From an uncultured Faecalibaculum sp. (GTDB lineage Bacteria > Bacillota_I > Bacilli_A > Erysipelotrichales > Erysipelotrichaceae), in NCBI RefSeq assembly GCF_910588395.1, contig NZ_CAJUPA010000055.1:1-11270 (forward strand): a DNA stretch of 11,270 bases. The letters run 5' to 3'. Made by a program: the position numbers and the translations under genes. Shown here piece after piece: positions 1 through 9,101 of the stretch (the stretch's first letter is position 1; the number at the start of each line of letters is the position of its first letter). The notes beneath the pieces are model-generated. The model saw only the letters and a list, made by a program, of their open reading frames with translations, was not told the origin of the DNA and did not search any database.

Positions 1-118
1 ATTCAGAAACTTTAGAGGTGCTCAGCGACCTCAACAATATTCGGATATTCTTTTTAATATGGGCAATTAACGTCGCTTACGTTTCAGCGCCTGGATGCAT
101 CCTCTGCCGGGCACACGC

Positions 119-151
119 AAAAGGGGGAGAACAGTGATGCTCTCCCCCTTT
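119..151 (-). terminator. Rho-independent terminator after the giant adhesin gene
   Basis: An 11-bp perfect stem (AAAGGGGGAGA pairing with TCTCCCCCTTT) encloses a 10-base loop. It lies about 60 bases past the stop codon of the large minus-strand gene. Read on the minus strand the stem ends in TTTT, and on the plus strand in TTT, so it may work in both directions. No gene is seen between it and the left edge of the window. Bases 1-118 hold only a 10-bp palindrome, GGATGCATCC, at 93-102. Confidence 0.85.
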
Positions 152-208
152 CAGGATTTCATGGATAAAAGCTGATTTCACTCAGCCGGACTGTGCTTCA
201 GTCCCGGA

Positions 209-3200
209 TTACGACCGTCTCTGCCGGCGGCGTCTGCGGCTGCCAGCCACTGCCAGCCCGGCGATGCCTGCCGCAGCCCCGAGACCCAGCAGCGTCCAGG
301 TCAGCACACCTGTACCGGTGGCTGTGGGAGTGCTGGCTCCAGGGTGAGGCCTGCCATTGGTGGAAGAAACAGGAACTCTGCCGGGATCCTTGCGTACTTC
401 CACTTCATTGGACGGAGTCTCGTGGTCCGGTCCTTCCGGATCGTTCTGATACGTCAGTTTCGCGACATTCTTCCAGGTTCCGGCAGCGTTGTCCATGGGC
501 AGTCTGGCCTGGAACTGCAGGGTGACAGAAGCACCCGGTTCCAGTGTCTCCAGCGACCAGGTCAGTCTGCCGTTTTCATATACAGCCTCGTGACTGGCAG
601 AGCCTTCCACATAACGCAGACCCACAGGAACCACATCGGTGACTGTAACGCCTTCAGCTGCTGCTTTACCCACATTCCGGACTGTCAGCGCGTAGGTCAC
701 CACATCACCGGCTTTGCCTTTGAGCAGGTTGCTGGTGAAGGTGCCGCTGTTCAGCGCCTGCGTCTTGTCAATGAGCAGTTTCGGTCCTTCTTCGGGAATC
801 TCCACAATGTCCACCGGGTTGGAAGGTTCTTCTCTGGGGTCCTCGTCTTCCTCGTTGTCCGGGTTGTTCGGATAGGAGGTATAGGCGATGTTGCGCCAGG
901 TTCCCTGCTGAACCGGTACGAGAACCTTGAAGGAAACCGTCCGTGTTTCGCCTTTCTCCAGATCGCCCAGCTTCCAGGTGATGACACCGTTTTTCACAGT
1001 GCCCTTGTCGGAAATTGAACCTTCCACCAGTGTCAGCCCTTCCGGAATGGCGTCTGTGACGCGGACATCTTCGGCTTTCGCCTGTCCGTCGTTGGTCACA
1101 GTCACGTAATACGTAACGATGTCCTCTCCGTTGACTTCCATCAGGTCCTTTGTCCGCTCGCCGTCGGCCACCTGCTGTTCCTTTTCAATCACCAGATGCG
1201 GTACATCGGTGCGGGATTCCACTTCGTTGGAGGGAATGGGATCATCCGGATCCTCCCGGTTGGAGTAGGTGGTGCTGGCAGCATTGATCCAGGTTGTGGC
1301 TTCTTTCACCTGCGGCACTCTGACTTTGAAGGTCACAGTTTTTTCTGCACCGGGATCCATGGTGCCCACATTCCAGGTGATGACACCGTTTTCGGCTTTG
1401 CCGCCGTCAGAGATGGAGCCTTCAATCAGTTCCAGACCTTCCGGTACCGGATCTTTGATGACTACATCCTGTGCAGCGGATTTTCCGGTGCTGGTCACAG
1501 TCAGCGCATAGGTGATGGTATCCCCGGCTTCCACCAGGATCGGTGTGGCTGGTTCTTCATCGTTTCGCCGCTGGGACTTGACGATGGACAGAGCCGGCAC
1601 ATCCGCTTCAATCTCCACTTTGTTGGAGGGAACCGGTGTTTTCGGATCTTTGGGATCCTCCGGATTCTCCGGGTTGTTGTCATAGACAGCAGCTGCCACA
1701 TTGCGCCAGGTGGTGGCTTCACTGATCTTGTTCAGCTTCACCTGGAACGTGACGGATTTCGCGTGCGCTTCTCCGGGTTCAATGTTACCCAGCTTCCAGG
1801 TGATCACATTGCCGGAACGGGTACCGCCATCTGAGATAGAGCCCTCCACCAGCGTTGTACCGGCGGGGATTTCATCGGTGATGATGACATTTTCCGCTTT
1901 GTATTCACCAGTGTTGGAGGCTTTCAGGGTATAGGTCACGATTTCCTCTTTGGCCTGTCCTGTCAGCTTGTCCTTGGTGGGTGCCATGTCTTCAAAGTTC
2001 TGGAATTTCTCCAGTTTCAGTTCCGGTGCTTTGGCTTCTGAGTCCACCGGGTTGGATGGTGTGGCATCATCCGGATCCTGCGGGTTGGTGACCGTGGCAA
2101 CGTTGGTCCATTTGGTGGAGCCGGTTACCACAGGCACTTTCACCTGGAAGGAAACAAATCTGGATTCTCCGGCTTTCATCGTGCCCAGGTTCCACACAAT
2201 GGTTCCATCTGCATAGTGGTTGCCGCCCTCGGAAACAGATCCGCTGACAACCGCAAGCGGTGCCTCCGGTGTGCCGATGGGCACTGTATCCTGCACGACC
2301 ACATTGGGTACATCCGCCTTGCTGGGGTTTGTGACCGTCATACGGTAGGTGATGATGTCGCCAGGTTTGGCGGAGAGAAGCTCTGTTGTGAAGTCTTTCT
2401 CTTCACTGCTGTTGAGTGCCTGTTCCTTGTGGATGGTCAGAGCGGGAACGTCGGTTTCCACTGTGACTTCGTTGGAAGGAACTTCCGGTGTTTCCTTTGT
2501 GGGATCCCTTGGATCCTGATGTTTCACCGTCGCCTGGTTGGTCCACTGTGTGGCTGTCTTGACTGTCGGAACCGTAACTGCGAAACGCACATTTGCGCTT
2601 TCGCCGGCTTTCAGTTCCGGCAGCGTCCAGGTCAGCGTCTGCGTCTTCCTGTCGAAAGCTCCATCGTCATACACCTGCAGGAATTCCAGCTGTGTACCAT
2701 CGGCAGCTTTCGGAATCACATCAGTGATGATCACATTTTTCGCTGCAGCATCCCCGTCATTGGTTACAGTCAGCCGATAGATTACCTTGCTGACGGCTTC
2801 TGTCAGAACAGGCTGTTCATTCTCGCTGAAGTCAGATGTGGAAACCGCACCCGGCTTGTTCACAGACTGCGCCTTGCGGATGGTCACGTTCGGCAGTGCG
2901 GGTTCGGTCTCAATGGTCACCTCTTCGGATTCCAGCGGATCATCCGGGTTGTTGGAGTAGTTGGCTGCAGCAATATTGGTCCAGCTTGTGGCTGTCTCCA
3001 CCTTCGGAACCTGCACCGTCCAGCGGACAGTTACCGTGGTTCTTGGGGCTACATCACCGATGTTCCAGGTCAGCGTTTTCGTCTTTTCATCATAGGAAGC
3101 GCCTCCGGAGTTGATCAGCTGCAGCTGTGCAGCCAGATCACCGCCTTTGTTCACTTCGGGAATCACATCCGTGATCACCACATTCCGGGCTGCGGCAGTT

Positions 3201-6200
3201 GCGGTCTCAGGGGCAGTAACACGCAGATAGTAGGTTACCAGATCGCCGGCTTTCACAGGCACGGTTTCTGTTGTTTCCTCACCGCCTTGGATACTCTGTG
3301 TCTTGTGCAGTTCCAGACCGGGGGTGCCTTTGAATTCGTTGGTGAAGGTGAAGGCATTCGCCTGATCTGTGCCATTGGAGTAGGCAATATCCGTAACTTT
3401 GACTCCGGTAACCTGTCCGCTGGTCATGACATTCTCCACCGTCACTGTAGCCATCCATTCATCCTGGGAATAGACAACGCCGTTGATATCGTTGTTGATC
3501 TCCGTGATTTTGTAGACATAGATGCCTGCCCGGTTGAACTCGATGGAGCCGAACCGGATTTCACCAATCTCATTGCTGCTGACGATTGTCTCTGCCGGCA
3601 TGGGCATTTCTTCCGGCTTCAGAGCCATCTTTCTGCCCATGGTTTTCCGTGACATCACCACCTGCTGCGTGTCTGTCATGTCGGCTTCGCCTTCCGGCTC
3701 AGCTTCTGCAGGGGCTTCTTCCGGCTGCTGCTCTTCAGCTTCCGGTGTTTCCTCTGTGTCCGGTGTTTCCGTCTCTTCCTGACGCTCTTCTCTGGAGGAA
3801 GGAATCTGCGGTGTGTCTTCCACTTCCGCACTTACGCCTTCGATCTCGAACCGGAAGCTGTCCAGTCCAAGATTCGGATTCATGCCCGTATTGATCAGGG
3901 ACTTGTAGCCAAGAATCTCTGCGGTGTCTGTTCCCAGTTTCACGTTGGTGAAAACTGCTTTCTGCGGTGCACCCTCGCTGATGCCGCCTTCGCTGTGGTG
4001 TTTTTCCACATTGAACCAGCCGGCTTCTGCCTTTTCGTCGATGGAATAGGTGGTACCGGCGGGCAGACCATAGATATAAGCTGTCTGACCACCACTCAGT
4101 TCCAGCGTGTCATCGTTGGTGACGCTCAGATCATTTTCGATGATGTTTCCCTGACTGTCCCGGATCACTGTTTTCCAGGCGCCGGTCAGGTCGTTGCCCT
4201 GCGCATCCTGGAACGACAGTGTGAATACGAATTTTTTGACCAGATCTGCATCGGTCAGTGTGGCACCGGTACCTGCGCTCACATTTTTGGTAATGCGCAG
4301 ACCTGCATCGTTGGTGAAGAGTGTAGCTGCACTGTTCACACTTGGCGTAACGATGAAATCACCCGTCTTGTCGTCCCGGTCAACGGACACGTTCCAGACA
4401 GCATTGTGGTCATCATAGACGATAGAATCGTCTGTGCCCTTTTCTTCGCTGACTGTGACCTCATATTTACCTTCTTTGGTGAAGGCAATGGGATCAAAGG
4501 TGACATTTCCCTGGGCATCACTCTGTGCGGTGGTTTTCTCAGGCAGTGTGGCGCCTTCCGTATCTTTCATTTCCATCCGGAATGTGTAGCCTTCCGGACT
4601 GCCACCCAGTGTGTGTTTGTTCACATGAGGCGCCCAGTACGCTGTGGTGTTCCAGACATTGGTAATGGAAACAGTATCCAGTGTGGTACTGCCATCATAC
4701 TCCATAATGGGTGCCAGTTCCTGATTGTCTGTTTCTGCCACTGTGACCTTCACAATGTGATCCTTGGTGTCATAGGTCATCTGCGGATCACTGCCCTGGA
4801 TTTCCCGGACAATGTATTCCTTGTTTTCAACCGGCTCCACAAACTCGATGGGGTTGAAATACTTCTTCACAGAATTCTGCCCTTCTTCCCCCTGAATGGT
4901 GAGTGTCTGGAGCGGTTTCTCACCATTGTCGTCCTTTTCCAGAAGCTGGAACGCGAAGGTTTCATCCGGCCGCATCTGCCGGCCCTGGATGGTCTTGGTG
5001 ACCGGAATGGCGACAGAAGCTTTCCGGTATATGTTTTTGAAGGCAATTCCCGTATCCTCTGTGGAAGTTCCATCATCTCTTGTGACAGTCAGCTGCGGAA
5101 CCAGCTGATCGTAGCCCCGGTTATCTGTCTGTTTCTCAATCTTATATGTTGCCTTGAAGATTGTGGGATCCGTCACCATACCTGTAATCTCAGCTTTTTC
5201 CTGGATTGTATAGGTATAGGTTTTTCCCGCATCTTTGTCTGTGAAGGCGATCGGTCCAAATGTGCCTGTATACGTCGTGCTGCCATCATTGACGATCGTG
5301 ATTTCTTTCTCCGCCGGCATGGGTGCATCTTCATCGTCACTGGAGATGATGAACTTGTAGATATCACCACCTGCAGCCTCACCTTCTACAGTTTTGGTAA
5401 AGCTGATTGCCTCCGATGCTGACAGGCTGTAGACGTTCTCAAAGGAGATAGCACCATCCGCGTTCTCAGCAGGTGTGTAAGGTTTGCCGTCCTTGGTCCA
5501 GGTGATTGTTGCTGCAAGGTTGTCCTTTTCATCCTTTCCTACCAGAACCGCTGCCTGATACGTAGTGCCGTCATAATCCAGATCGTTCAGATGCTGACCG
5601 CCACTTACTTCCGTGATGTTGAAAAGATAGGGAACCGTATCTATGTCGTCCTTTGTGAAGTGCATTTCCGGGAACAGAACCTCTGCATTCTTTTTCCCTT
5701 CTTCCACTGGAACTTCCACCATGAGCGCTTCATTACCCAGATAGGCTTTCGACTTGTCGTCTGCCCCTTCCAGCCGGAAGGCGAATGTTTCGCCGCCTGA
5801 CAGGGCAGGGCGTCCGGTGATGGTCTTGTTCACTTTGATCTGAGCAGATGTGTTTGGCTGATAGGTGTTGGTATAGCTTACGGTAACAAAGGGCAGGTTG
5901 GTATCCGATATCTGACCGTCCGTATCCACAATTCCCTGGGCTGTGGAGGTTGACAGGAACGTCTGGTTGTTTACACCACCTGTCACCTCGATTTTCGACG
6001 GCAGATAGTTGCCGGTTTTCTGTTCTGTGACTGTATAAGCCGACTTGCGGGGAACGTTGTACAGCGTGACTGTATCGTACACTTTTGTATCCGCATTCCA
6101 GTTCAGCGTAACTGTATAACTGCCATCTTCTTCAGGCTGCAGGTCCGTTTCTTCCAGTCCGTTTCGCAGAACGCCCAGACTTCCAATGGAGCCTGTGAAC

Positions 6201-8980
6201 CCTTCCGGTGCTTCCAGGTTTACCTTGAATGTGAAGGGTTCGGTCGTGGTCGGTGTGTCTTCCACTGCTTTGTTCAGTGTCAGTGCACCCTGCTGCTGAG
6301 CATTGATGTATTTGACGTAGTTTTCTTCCTGCGTTGTCCCCATCACGACTTTTCCGGGTTCAAAATCAGTTCCCAGCGTACTGGTTCCATCCTCATTCAC
6401 TTTACCGCTGGCAAAGGTGGTTGTGATGTTGCCTTCCGTTTCCAGCTCCGTGATTTTGTACAGCGTCGCTGAAGGTGGATCGCCTGCTTCAGTATCTGTG
6501 ATATCACCTTCGTCTGTGGCTTCCACCATCTGACCGGGCAATCCATAGATTTTCAGATACTGATTGTGTTTCAGCTTCATGACTTTGCCATGATAGACAT
6601 AATCGTCATCGGTCTTGTCATCGGGATCACCCAAACTCGCTTTAACGAGTTTATCCTTACCGCCGTCAGCTGCCCGTTCCCAGATTTCATATTTGTACCG
6701 GTTGACCAGTGGCTTACAGTCATCAAACTGCTCCTTGACGTTGCTCACAGGCGTGCCATCCATCAGGTTCGGATATTTCAGATCAATCCGGAAAGAATAC
6801 TCTTCATTGGAATCGAGGTTTCCCTTCACTTCTTTTTCCACCTGAATCATACCAGTGTACTCCATGTCTCTGGTAGTCAGTGATTCGAATGGCACTGTAA
6901 ACCGCATGTAACAGGAGGAACCGGAAGCCCCACGTTCTGTGTAAAAATATGTCAGTCGAAAATATCTTGGTTTTTGCGGGTTTCCATTTGCATCCGTATA
7001 TTCAGTAGGCTTTCCGATATACTTCCAAAGGTTTACGTAAACACCCACAGATCGATGAACACCACCAACATCTGCGATTTTCTCAGTGCTTATAGCCTTG
7101 GCCTCAGGGCCAGGACCGTCGAGTTCCGTAAGATATACAAACAGGTCATCGTCTCCGTAGAAATAATAACGAAGCGGGCCAGAATATCCCGGATCCAGAA
7201 CAAAATCAACGCTGGACTTCATTCCGAAATAGGAATTATGGTCATCTCCATCGTCGGACGTTGGGAATGTATCCCATTGACCTGTCCCATATTTTCGTTT
7301 TTTCTCATCAGATTTAGATCCGAACAGTAAGTCATGGCCATCTTGTGCATGGGAATCCGAACCGTCCAGCGGCCAGAAATTATTGGCGTATACATCTCCA
7401 TTGGCAGAAAACTTTGTCAAGTCCCCTGTGGTCGGGCCAGTGTAATCTGATAAAAGACTTGTCTTTTTCCGATTTACATTTTGAAGAGCATACGTTCCTC
7501 CCACACGTTTGAAAGATAAATCATATTCCCCATCTACATAGCTTTTCTTTCCTATGACTCTATTTTTTCCCTCCGAATCTTTATCATATTTCGAGAACAA
7601 ATCAGGAGCATCTACATCCTTATTCCAAATTAAGTCTCCGCTTTCAGTTAGAGTGTCTGATACCAGACCAAAGACAGATCCGTTTCCTCTTTTTACCACT
7701 CCTCTATTCGTAGCATTAAACTTGTTTATGTTATTTGATACTCCGTCAATATTTACGGTCTGATCCTGAAGTCCAGTTCCAGCATTACTGTTTCCGAATG
7801 CCAGTTTTGCCTTTCCCTCAGCTGGATCGGATTTGTAGTTGGCAGTATTATTGATCCCTTGCTGCTTAGTATTTGCATACCATACCTTCGAAGGGTCCTT
7901 GGCCTGGTTTGTTGTTGGCTGCGCTTCTCCAGCCGGAAGCCCCTGTGCATCGGATCCCGTAATTTGTCCATCTGTAATATCGTAATCAAAGAAGTCTGCT
8001 TCTACGTCTGTTGTTCCATCTGTAGGCTCAAATACAAACCGAATCGTTGTATTTTTTGATACTGGAATTACAAGACGTTCATCCGCTCCGGTCCCATAAT
8101 GGGTTGGAATGGGTCTGTTTTTATCATCCCTGTTTAACCCCTGTTTTGTATCAGCATCTATGTAATCTGGATTATTTGTAAATGTCACCCGTGAGGGGTC
8201 GTGCTCCAATACATCTTTGCTTACAACCTCACCATTAACAGTCTCCTCCAAGCTGCCAACGACTTTTTCTTTACCATCCTTCAAAGGGACTGATTCTCTT
8301 CTGAATTTCGCTTCAATTTCTTCCGACTTCGTATTCGAATAGTATTTTTGTTCTCCATTAAAAAGCTCATCATTATATTCAGGCTTGGATACCCATATTT
8401 CGCTGAGTGTATAATTCTTGTTTTCGCTTCCATTGGAATCATATAGACGATTCATATACTGAATTTGCGGCTTATCCAGATAATTTACCTTTTCATCCAG
8501 AAACAGTTGCTTTAAACGGATATGACTGGAAAATTTACCATCACCATTTAGAACAACTCCATATTTTGGCTCAAAGTCTTTGCCGTTTGTAGGAGTGGCA
8601 GAACTTCTTCTTTCGTTGTTATAAATGGGTAAAACAGTCCCGTTATCTGTACTTATCTTGTAAGGTGAAACCCAAGGCTCCCCTTCCCAGTCATTTCTTG
8701 TCCGCTCGTAATATTCCACACCATGGTACTCTACCGGTGGGTTTCCTGTCTGTGTATTCCCTGTTGGCTCCACCATCTCTCCGACAGACACAGCCGAAAA
8801 GTACAGATAATGCTGGATGTTAATTCTTGGATTTACATTTTCGTCCTGTGCTGCCTGTACAGCCATGGGATTTGCGGTCACCAGTGTGGTCACCACAACA
8901 GCGGCAGCCGCCAGAGAACCAATCAGCTTCTTTGGCAGCTTCCGCAGTTTTCCACGTATATGTTCCGTGTACTGCTTCAT
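209..8980 (-). CDS. Giant multidomain cell-surface adhesin (fibro-slime head, isopeptide stalk domains, DUF11 repeats)
   Basis: The product is a 2923-residue secreted, surface-anchored protein, probably an adhesin or fibrous stalk protein. Residues 1-44 are a signal peptide: a basic start, the hydrophobic run LIGSLAAAAVVVTTLV, and a likely cut after AVQA. Residues 45-705 form the head, with a fibro-slime-like domain at about 535-697. Residues 706-1885 hold eight Spy0128/DUF7601-like domains. Most show a Lys near the first strand, a Glu in a 'TE' or 'EK' turn and an Asn in a final 'F.N' strand, e.g. K1052/E1124/N1182 and K1329/E1393/N1441. Such triads form intramolecular isopeptide bonds in this family. 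Residues 1887-2864 are seven DUF11 repeats. A Ser/Thr/Pro linker, a membrane helix at about 2891-2913 and the tail SRRRRRQRRS follow. The start is supported by the signal peptide and an upstream AAAGGAAAG. There is no LPXTG, although TPTATGTG sits where a sorting motif would be. The ligand is unknown. The family assignments come from motif recognition, not a database search. Confidence 0.93.
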   Translation of the reverse strand: MKQYTEHIRGKLRKLPKKLIGSLAAAAVVVTTLVTANPMAVQAAQDENVNPRINIQHYLYFSAVSVGEMVEPTGNTQTGNPPVEYHGVEYYERTRNDWEGEPWVSPYKISTDNGTVLPIYNNERRSSATPTNGKDFEPKYGVVLNGDGKFSSHIRLKQLFLDEKVNYLDKPQIQYMNRLYDSNGSENKNYTLSEIWVSKPEYNDELFNGEQKYYSNTKSEEIEAKFRRESVPLKDGKEKVVGSLEETVNGEVVSKDVLEHDPSRVTFTNNPDYIDADTKQGLNRDDKNRPIPTHYGTGADERLVIPVSKNTTIRFVFEPTDGTTDVEADFFDYDITDGQITGSDAQGLPAGEAQPTTNQAKDPSKVWYANTKQQGINNTANYKSDPAEGKAKLAFGNSNAGTGLQDQTVNIDGVSNNINKFNATNRGVVKRGNGSVFGLVSDTLTESGDLIWNKDVDAPDLFSKYDKDSEGKNRVIGKKSYVDGEYDLSFKRVGGTYALQNVNRKKTSLLSDYTGPTTGDLTKFSANGDVYANNFWPLDGSDSHAQDGHDLLFGSKSDEKKRKYGTGQWDTFPTSDDGDDHNSYFGMKSSVDFVLDPGYSGPLRYYFYGDDDLFVYLTELDGPGPEAKAISTEKIADVGGVHRSVGVYVNLWKYIGKPTEYTDANGNPQKPRYFRLTYFYTERGASGSSCYMRFTVPFESLTTRDMEYTGMIQVEKEVKGNLDSNEEYSFRIDLKYPNLMDGTPVSNVKEQFDDCKPLVNRYKYEIWERAADGGKDKLVKASLGDPDDKTDDDYVYHGKVMKLKHNQYLKIYGLPGQMVEATDEGDITDTEAGDPPSATLYKITELETEGNITTTFASGKVNEDGTSTLGTDFEPGKVVMGTTQEENYVKYINAQQQGALTLNKAVEDTPTTTEPFTFKVNLEAPEGFTGSIGSLGVLRNGLEETDLQPEEDGSYTVTLNWNADTKVYDTVTLYNVPRKSAYTVTEQKTGNYLPSKIEVTGGVNNQTFLSTSTAQGIVDTDGQISDTNLPFVTVSYTNTYQPNTSAQIKVNKTITGRPALSGGETFAFRLEGADDKSKAYLGNEALMVEVPVEEGKKNAEVLFPEMHFTKDDIDTVPYLFNITEVSGGQHLNDLDYDGTTYQAAVLVGKDEKDNLAATITWTKDGKPYTPAENADGAISFENVYSLSASEAISFTKTVEGEAAGGDIYKFIISSDDEDAPMPAEKEITIVNDGSTTYTGTFGPIAFTDKDAGKTYTYTIQEKAEITGMVTDPTIFKATYKIEKQTDNRGYDQLVPQLTVTRDDGTSTEDTGIAFKNIYRKASVAIPVTKTIQGRQMRPDETFAFQLLEKDDNGEKPLQTLTIQGEEGQNSVKKYFNPIEFVEPVENKEYIVREIQGSDPQMTYDTKDHIVKVTVAETDNQELAPIMEYDGSTTLDTVSITNVWNTTAYWAPHVNKHTLGGSPEGYTFRMEMKDTEGATLPEKTTAQSDAQGNVTFDPIAFTKEGKYEVTVSEEKGTDDSIVYDDHNAVWNVSVDRDDKTGDFIVTPSVNSAATLFTNDAGLRITKNVSAGTGATLTDADLVKKFVFTLSFQDAQGNDLTGAWKTVIRDSQGNIIENDLSVTNDDTLELSGGQTAYIYGLPAGTTYSIDEKAEAGWFNVEKHHSEGGISEGAPQKAVFTNVKLGTDTAEILGYKSLINTGMNPNLGLDSFRFEIEGVSAEVEDTPQIPSSREERQEETETPDTEETPEAEEQQPEEAPAEAEPEGEADMTDTQQVVMSRKTMGRKMALKPEEMPMPAETIVSSNEIGEIRFGSIEFNRAGIYVYKITEINNDINGVVYSQDEWMATVTVENVMTSGQVTGVKVTDIAYSNGTDQANAFTFTNEFKGTPGLELHKTQSIQGGEETTETVPVKAGDLVTYYLRVTAPETATAAARNVVITDVIPEVNKGGDLAAQLQLINSGGASYDEKTKTLTWNIGDVAPRTTVTVRWTVQVPKVETATSWTNIAAANYSNNPDDPLESEEVTIETEPALPNVTIRKAQSVNKPGAVSTSDFSENEQPVLTEAVSKVIYRLTVTNDGDAAAKNVIITDVIPKAADGTQLEFLQVYDDGAFDRKTQTLTWTLPELKAGESANVRFAVTVPTVKTATQWTNQATVKHQDPRDPTKETPEVPSNEVTVETDVPALTIHKEQALNSSEEKDFTTELLSAKPGDIITYRMTVTNPSKADVPNVVVQDTVPIGTPEAPLAVVSGSVSEGGNHYADGTIVWNLGTMKAGESRFVSFQVKVPVVTGSTKWTNVATVTNPQDPDDATPSNPVDSEAKAPELKLEKFQNFEDMAPTKDKLTGQAKEEIVTYTLKASNTGEYKAENVIITDEIPAGTTLVEGSISDGGTRSGNVITWKLGNIEPGEAHAKSVTFQVKLNKISEATTWRNVAAAVYDNNPENPEDPKDPKTPVPSNKVEIEADVPALSIVKSQRRNDEEPATPILVEAGDTITYALTVTSTGKSAAQDVVIKDPVPEGLELIEGSISDGGKAENGVITWNVGTMDPGAEKTVTFKVRVPQVKEATTWINAASTTYSNREDPDDPIPSNEVESRTDVPHLVIEKEQQVADGERTKDLMEVNGEDIVTYYVTVTNDGQAKAEDVRVTDAIPEGLTLVEGSISDKGTVKNGVITWKLGDLEKGETRTVSFKVLVPVQQGTWRNIAYTSYPNNPDNEEDEDPREEPSNPVDIVEIPEEGPKLLIDKTQALNSGTFTSNLLKGKAGDVVTYALTVRNVGKAAAEGVTVTDVVPVGLRYVEGSASHEAVYENGRLTWSLETLEPGASVTLQFQARLPMDNAAGTWKNVAKLTYQNDPEGPDHETPSNEVEVRKDPGRVPVSSTNGRPHPGASTPTATGTGVLTWTLLGLGAAAGIAGLAVAGSRRRRRQRRS
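212..373 (-). other. C-terminal wall/membrane anchor region of the adhesin, lacking canonical LPXTG
   Basis: These codons encode residues 2870-2923: a Ser/Thr/Pro/Gly-rich spacer, a hydrophobic helix (GVLTWTLLGLGAAAGIAGLA) and an Arg-rich cytoplasmic tail. The three-part layout matches Gram-positive sortase substrates. At the motif position the sequence reads TPTATGTG, which could be a degenerate or variant sorting signal (PTATG). It may instead mean simple membrane anchoring. The layout is seen directly; sortase use is inference. Confidence 0.7.
389..3322 (-). repeat. Seven tandem DUF11-type repeats of about 130-147 residues within the adhesin
   Basis: Repeat units span roughly residues 1887-2029, 2030-2176, 2179-2313, 2318-2459, 2461-2590, 2593-2728 and 2733-2863. 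Each begins with a short strand containing 'K.Q' and continues with a GD..TY.L.VTN segment, an 'A.NV.ITD..P.G' segment, an 'ITW.LG...PG' segment and a 'TW.N.A...Y.N.P.DP' segment. Each ends at SNEV plus an acidic strand. This matches the conserved DUF11 wall-stalk repeat. Neighbouring units share near-identical DNA patches: TCCAGGTGATGACACCGTTT occurs near 976 and near 1374. Copy number could therefore vary by recombination. Confidence 0.88.
3326..6865 (-). other. Block of eight isopeptide-type stalk domains (Spy0128/FctA or DUF7601-like)
   Basis: Residues 706-1885 divide into eight beta domains at about 706-895, 896-1042, 1045-1186, 1189-1319, 1321-1444, 1446-1559, 1560-1682 and 1686-1885. 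Candidate Lys/Glu/Asn triads, in order, are K716/E845/N893, K904/E986/N1038, K1052/E1124/N1182, K1196/E1261/N1316, K1329/E1393/N1441, K1455/E1512/N1557, K1565/E1649/N1679 and K1693/E1827/N1881. The third and fifth are the clearest pilin-isopeptide (Spy0128-like) domains, with 'TI.GR......ETFAF.L' starts. Bond formation is inferred from family knowledge. Confidence 0.72.
3596..3826 (-). other. Acidic Pro/Glu/Thr-rich insertion inside the eighth stalk domain
   Basis: Residues 1719-1795 are low-complexity, rich in Glu, Pro, Thr and Ala (for example ETPDTEETPEAEEQQPEE). They interrupt a stalk domain whose N-terminal strands (GYKSLINT...FRFEIEG) and C-terminal strands (GSIEFNRAGIYVYKITE to FTFTNEF) are both present. 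The underlying DNA has short repeated TTCCGGTGTTTCC-type units. It is probably a flexible, disordered loop or hinge between the isopeptide stalk and the DUF11 stack. Confidence 0.75.
6890..7378 (-). other. Fibro-slime-like domain in the adhesin head
   Basis: Residues about 535-697 show, in order, FWPLDG, 'NSYFGMKSSVDFVLDP', 'YYFYGDDDLFVYL', 'IADVGGVHRSVGVYVNL' and 'YFRLTYFYTERGASGSSCYMRF'. These match the order and spacing of the fibro-slime motif set (F.PLDG, F.F.GDDD.WVF, DLGGVH, ..FY.ER...S.). This domain occurs in bacterial surface proteins and in Dictyostelium PSI proteins and is PA14-like, often carbohydrate- or Ca-associated. The cluster of three Asp at 610-612 could bind metal. Residues 45-534 before it have no fold I recognise. 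Confidence 0.75.
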
Positions 8981-9001
8981 AATCTTTCCTTTCTTTCCTT
9001 T

Positions 9002-9016
9002 GCGGGCACAACCCGC
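9002..9016 (-). promoter_or_regulatory. Hairpin directly upstream of the adhesin ribosome binding site
   Basis: A perfect 5-bp GC stem (GCGGG/CCCGC) with a 5-base loop lies about 20 bases before the adhesin start codon, immediately before the purine-rich ribosome binding site. It would be in the mRNA and could influence translation or stability. Role inferred only. Confidence 0.4.
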
Positions 9017-9101
9017 TGTATTTCACGGAAGAGCTGACAGGATCCCCTGCTTCCTGCCTGAACCATCAGCTCATCCCCTTCCGCAAAACATCATTCTTTT
9101 C

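Noticed and set aside
389..3322. CRISPR-like periodic repeats
   Set aside because: The periodicity is about 400 bp, in frame, and encodes DUF11 protein repeats; there are no short repeat-spacer units.
2216..5422. Long plus-strand open frames of about 475 codons opposite the adhesin (2216-3652 and 3995-5422)
   Set aside because: They lie fully antisense to the repeat and stalk coding region, have Cys/His-rich translations without domain logic, and lack good ribosome binding sites. They are shadows of the real gene.
5268..7393. Further GTATAC hexamers at 5268-5273 and 7388-7393 as extra switch sites
   Set aside because: They lie inside the adhesin reading frame, lack the TTTCAAAGACA or CTTACAAGTCTCCCAA arms, and are expected by chance for a 6-mer.
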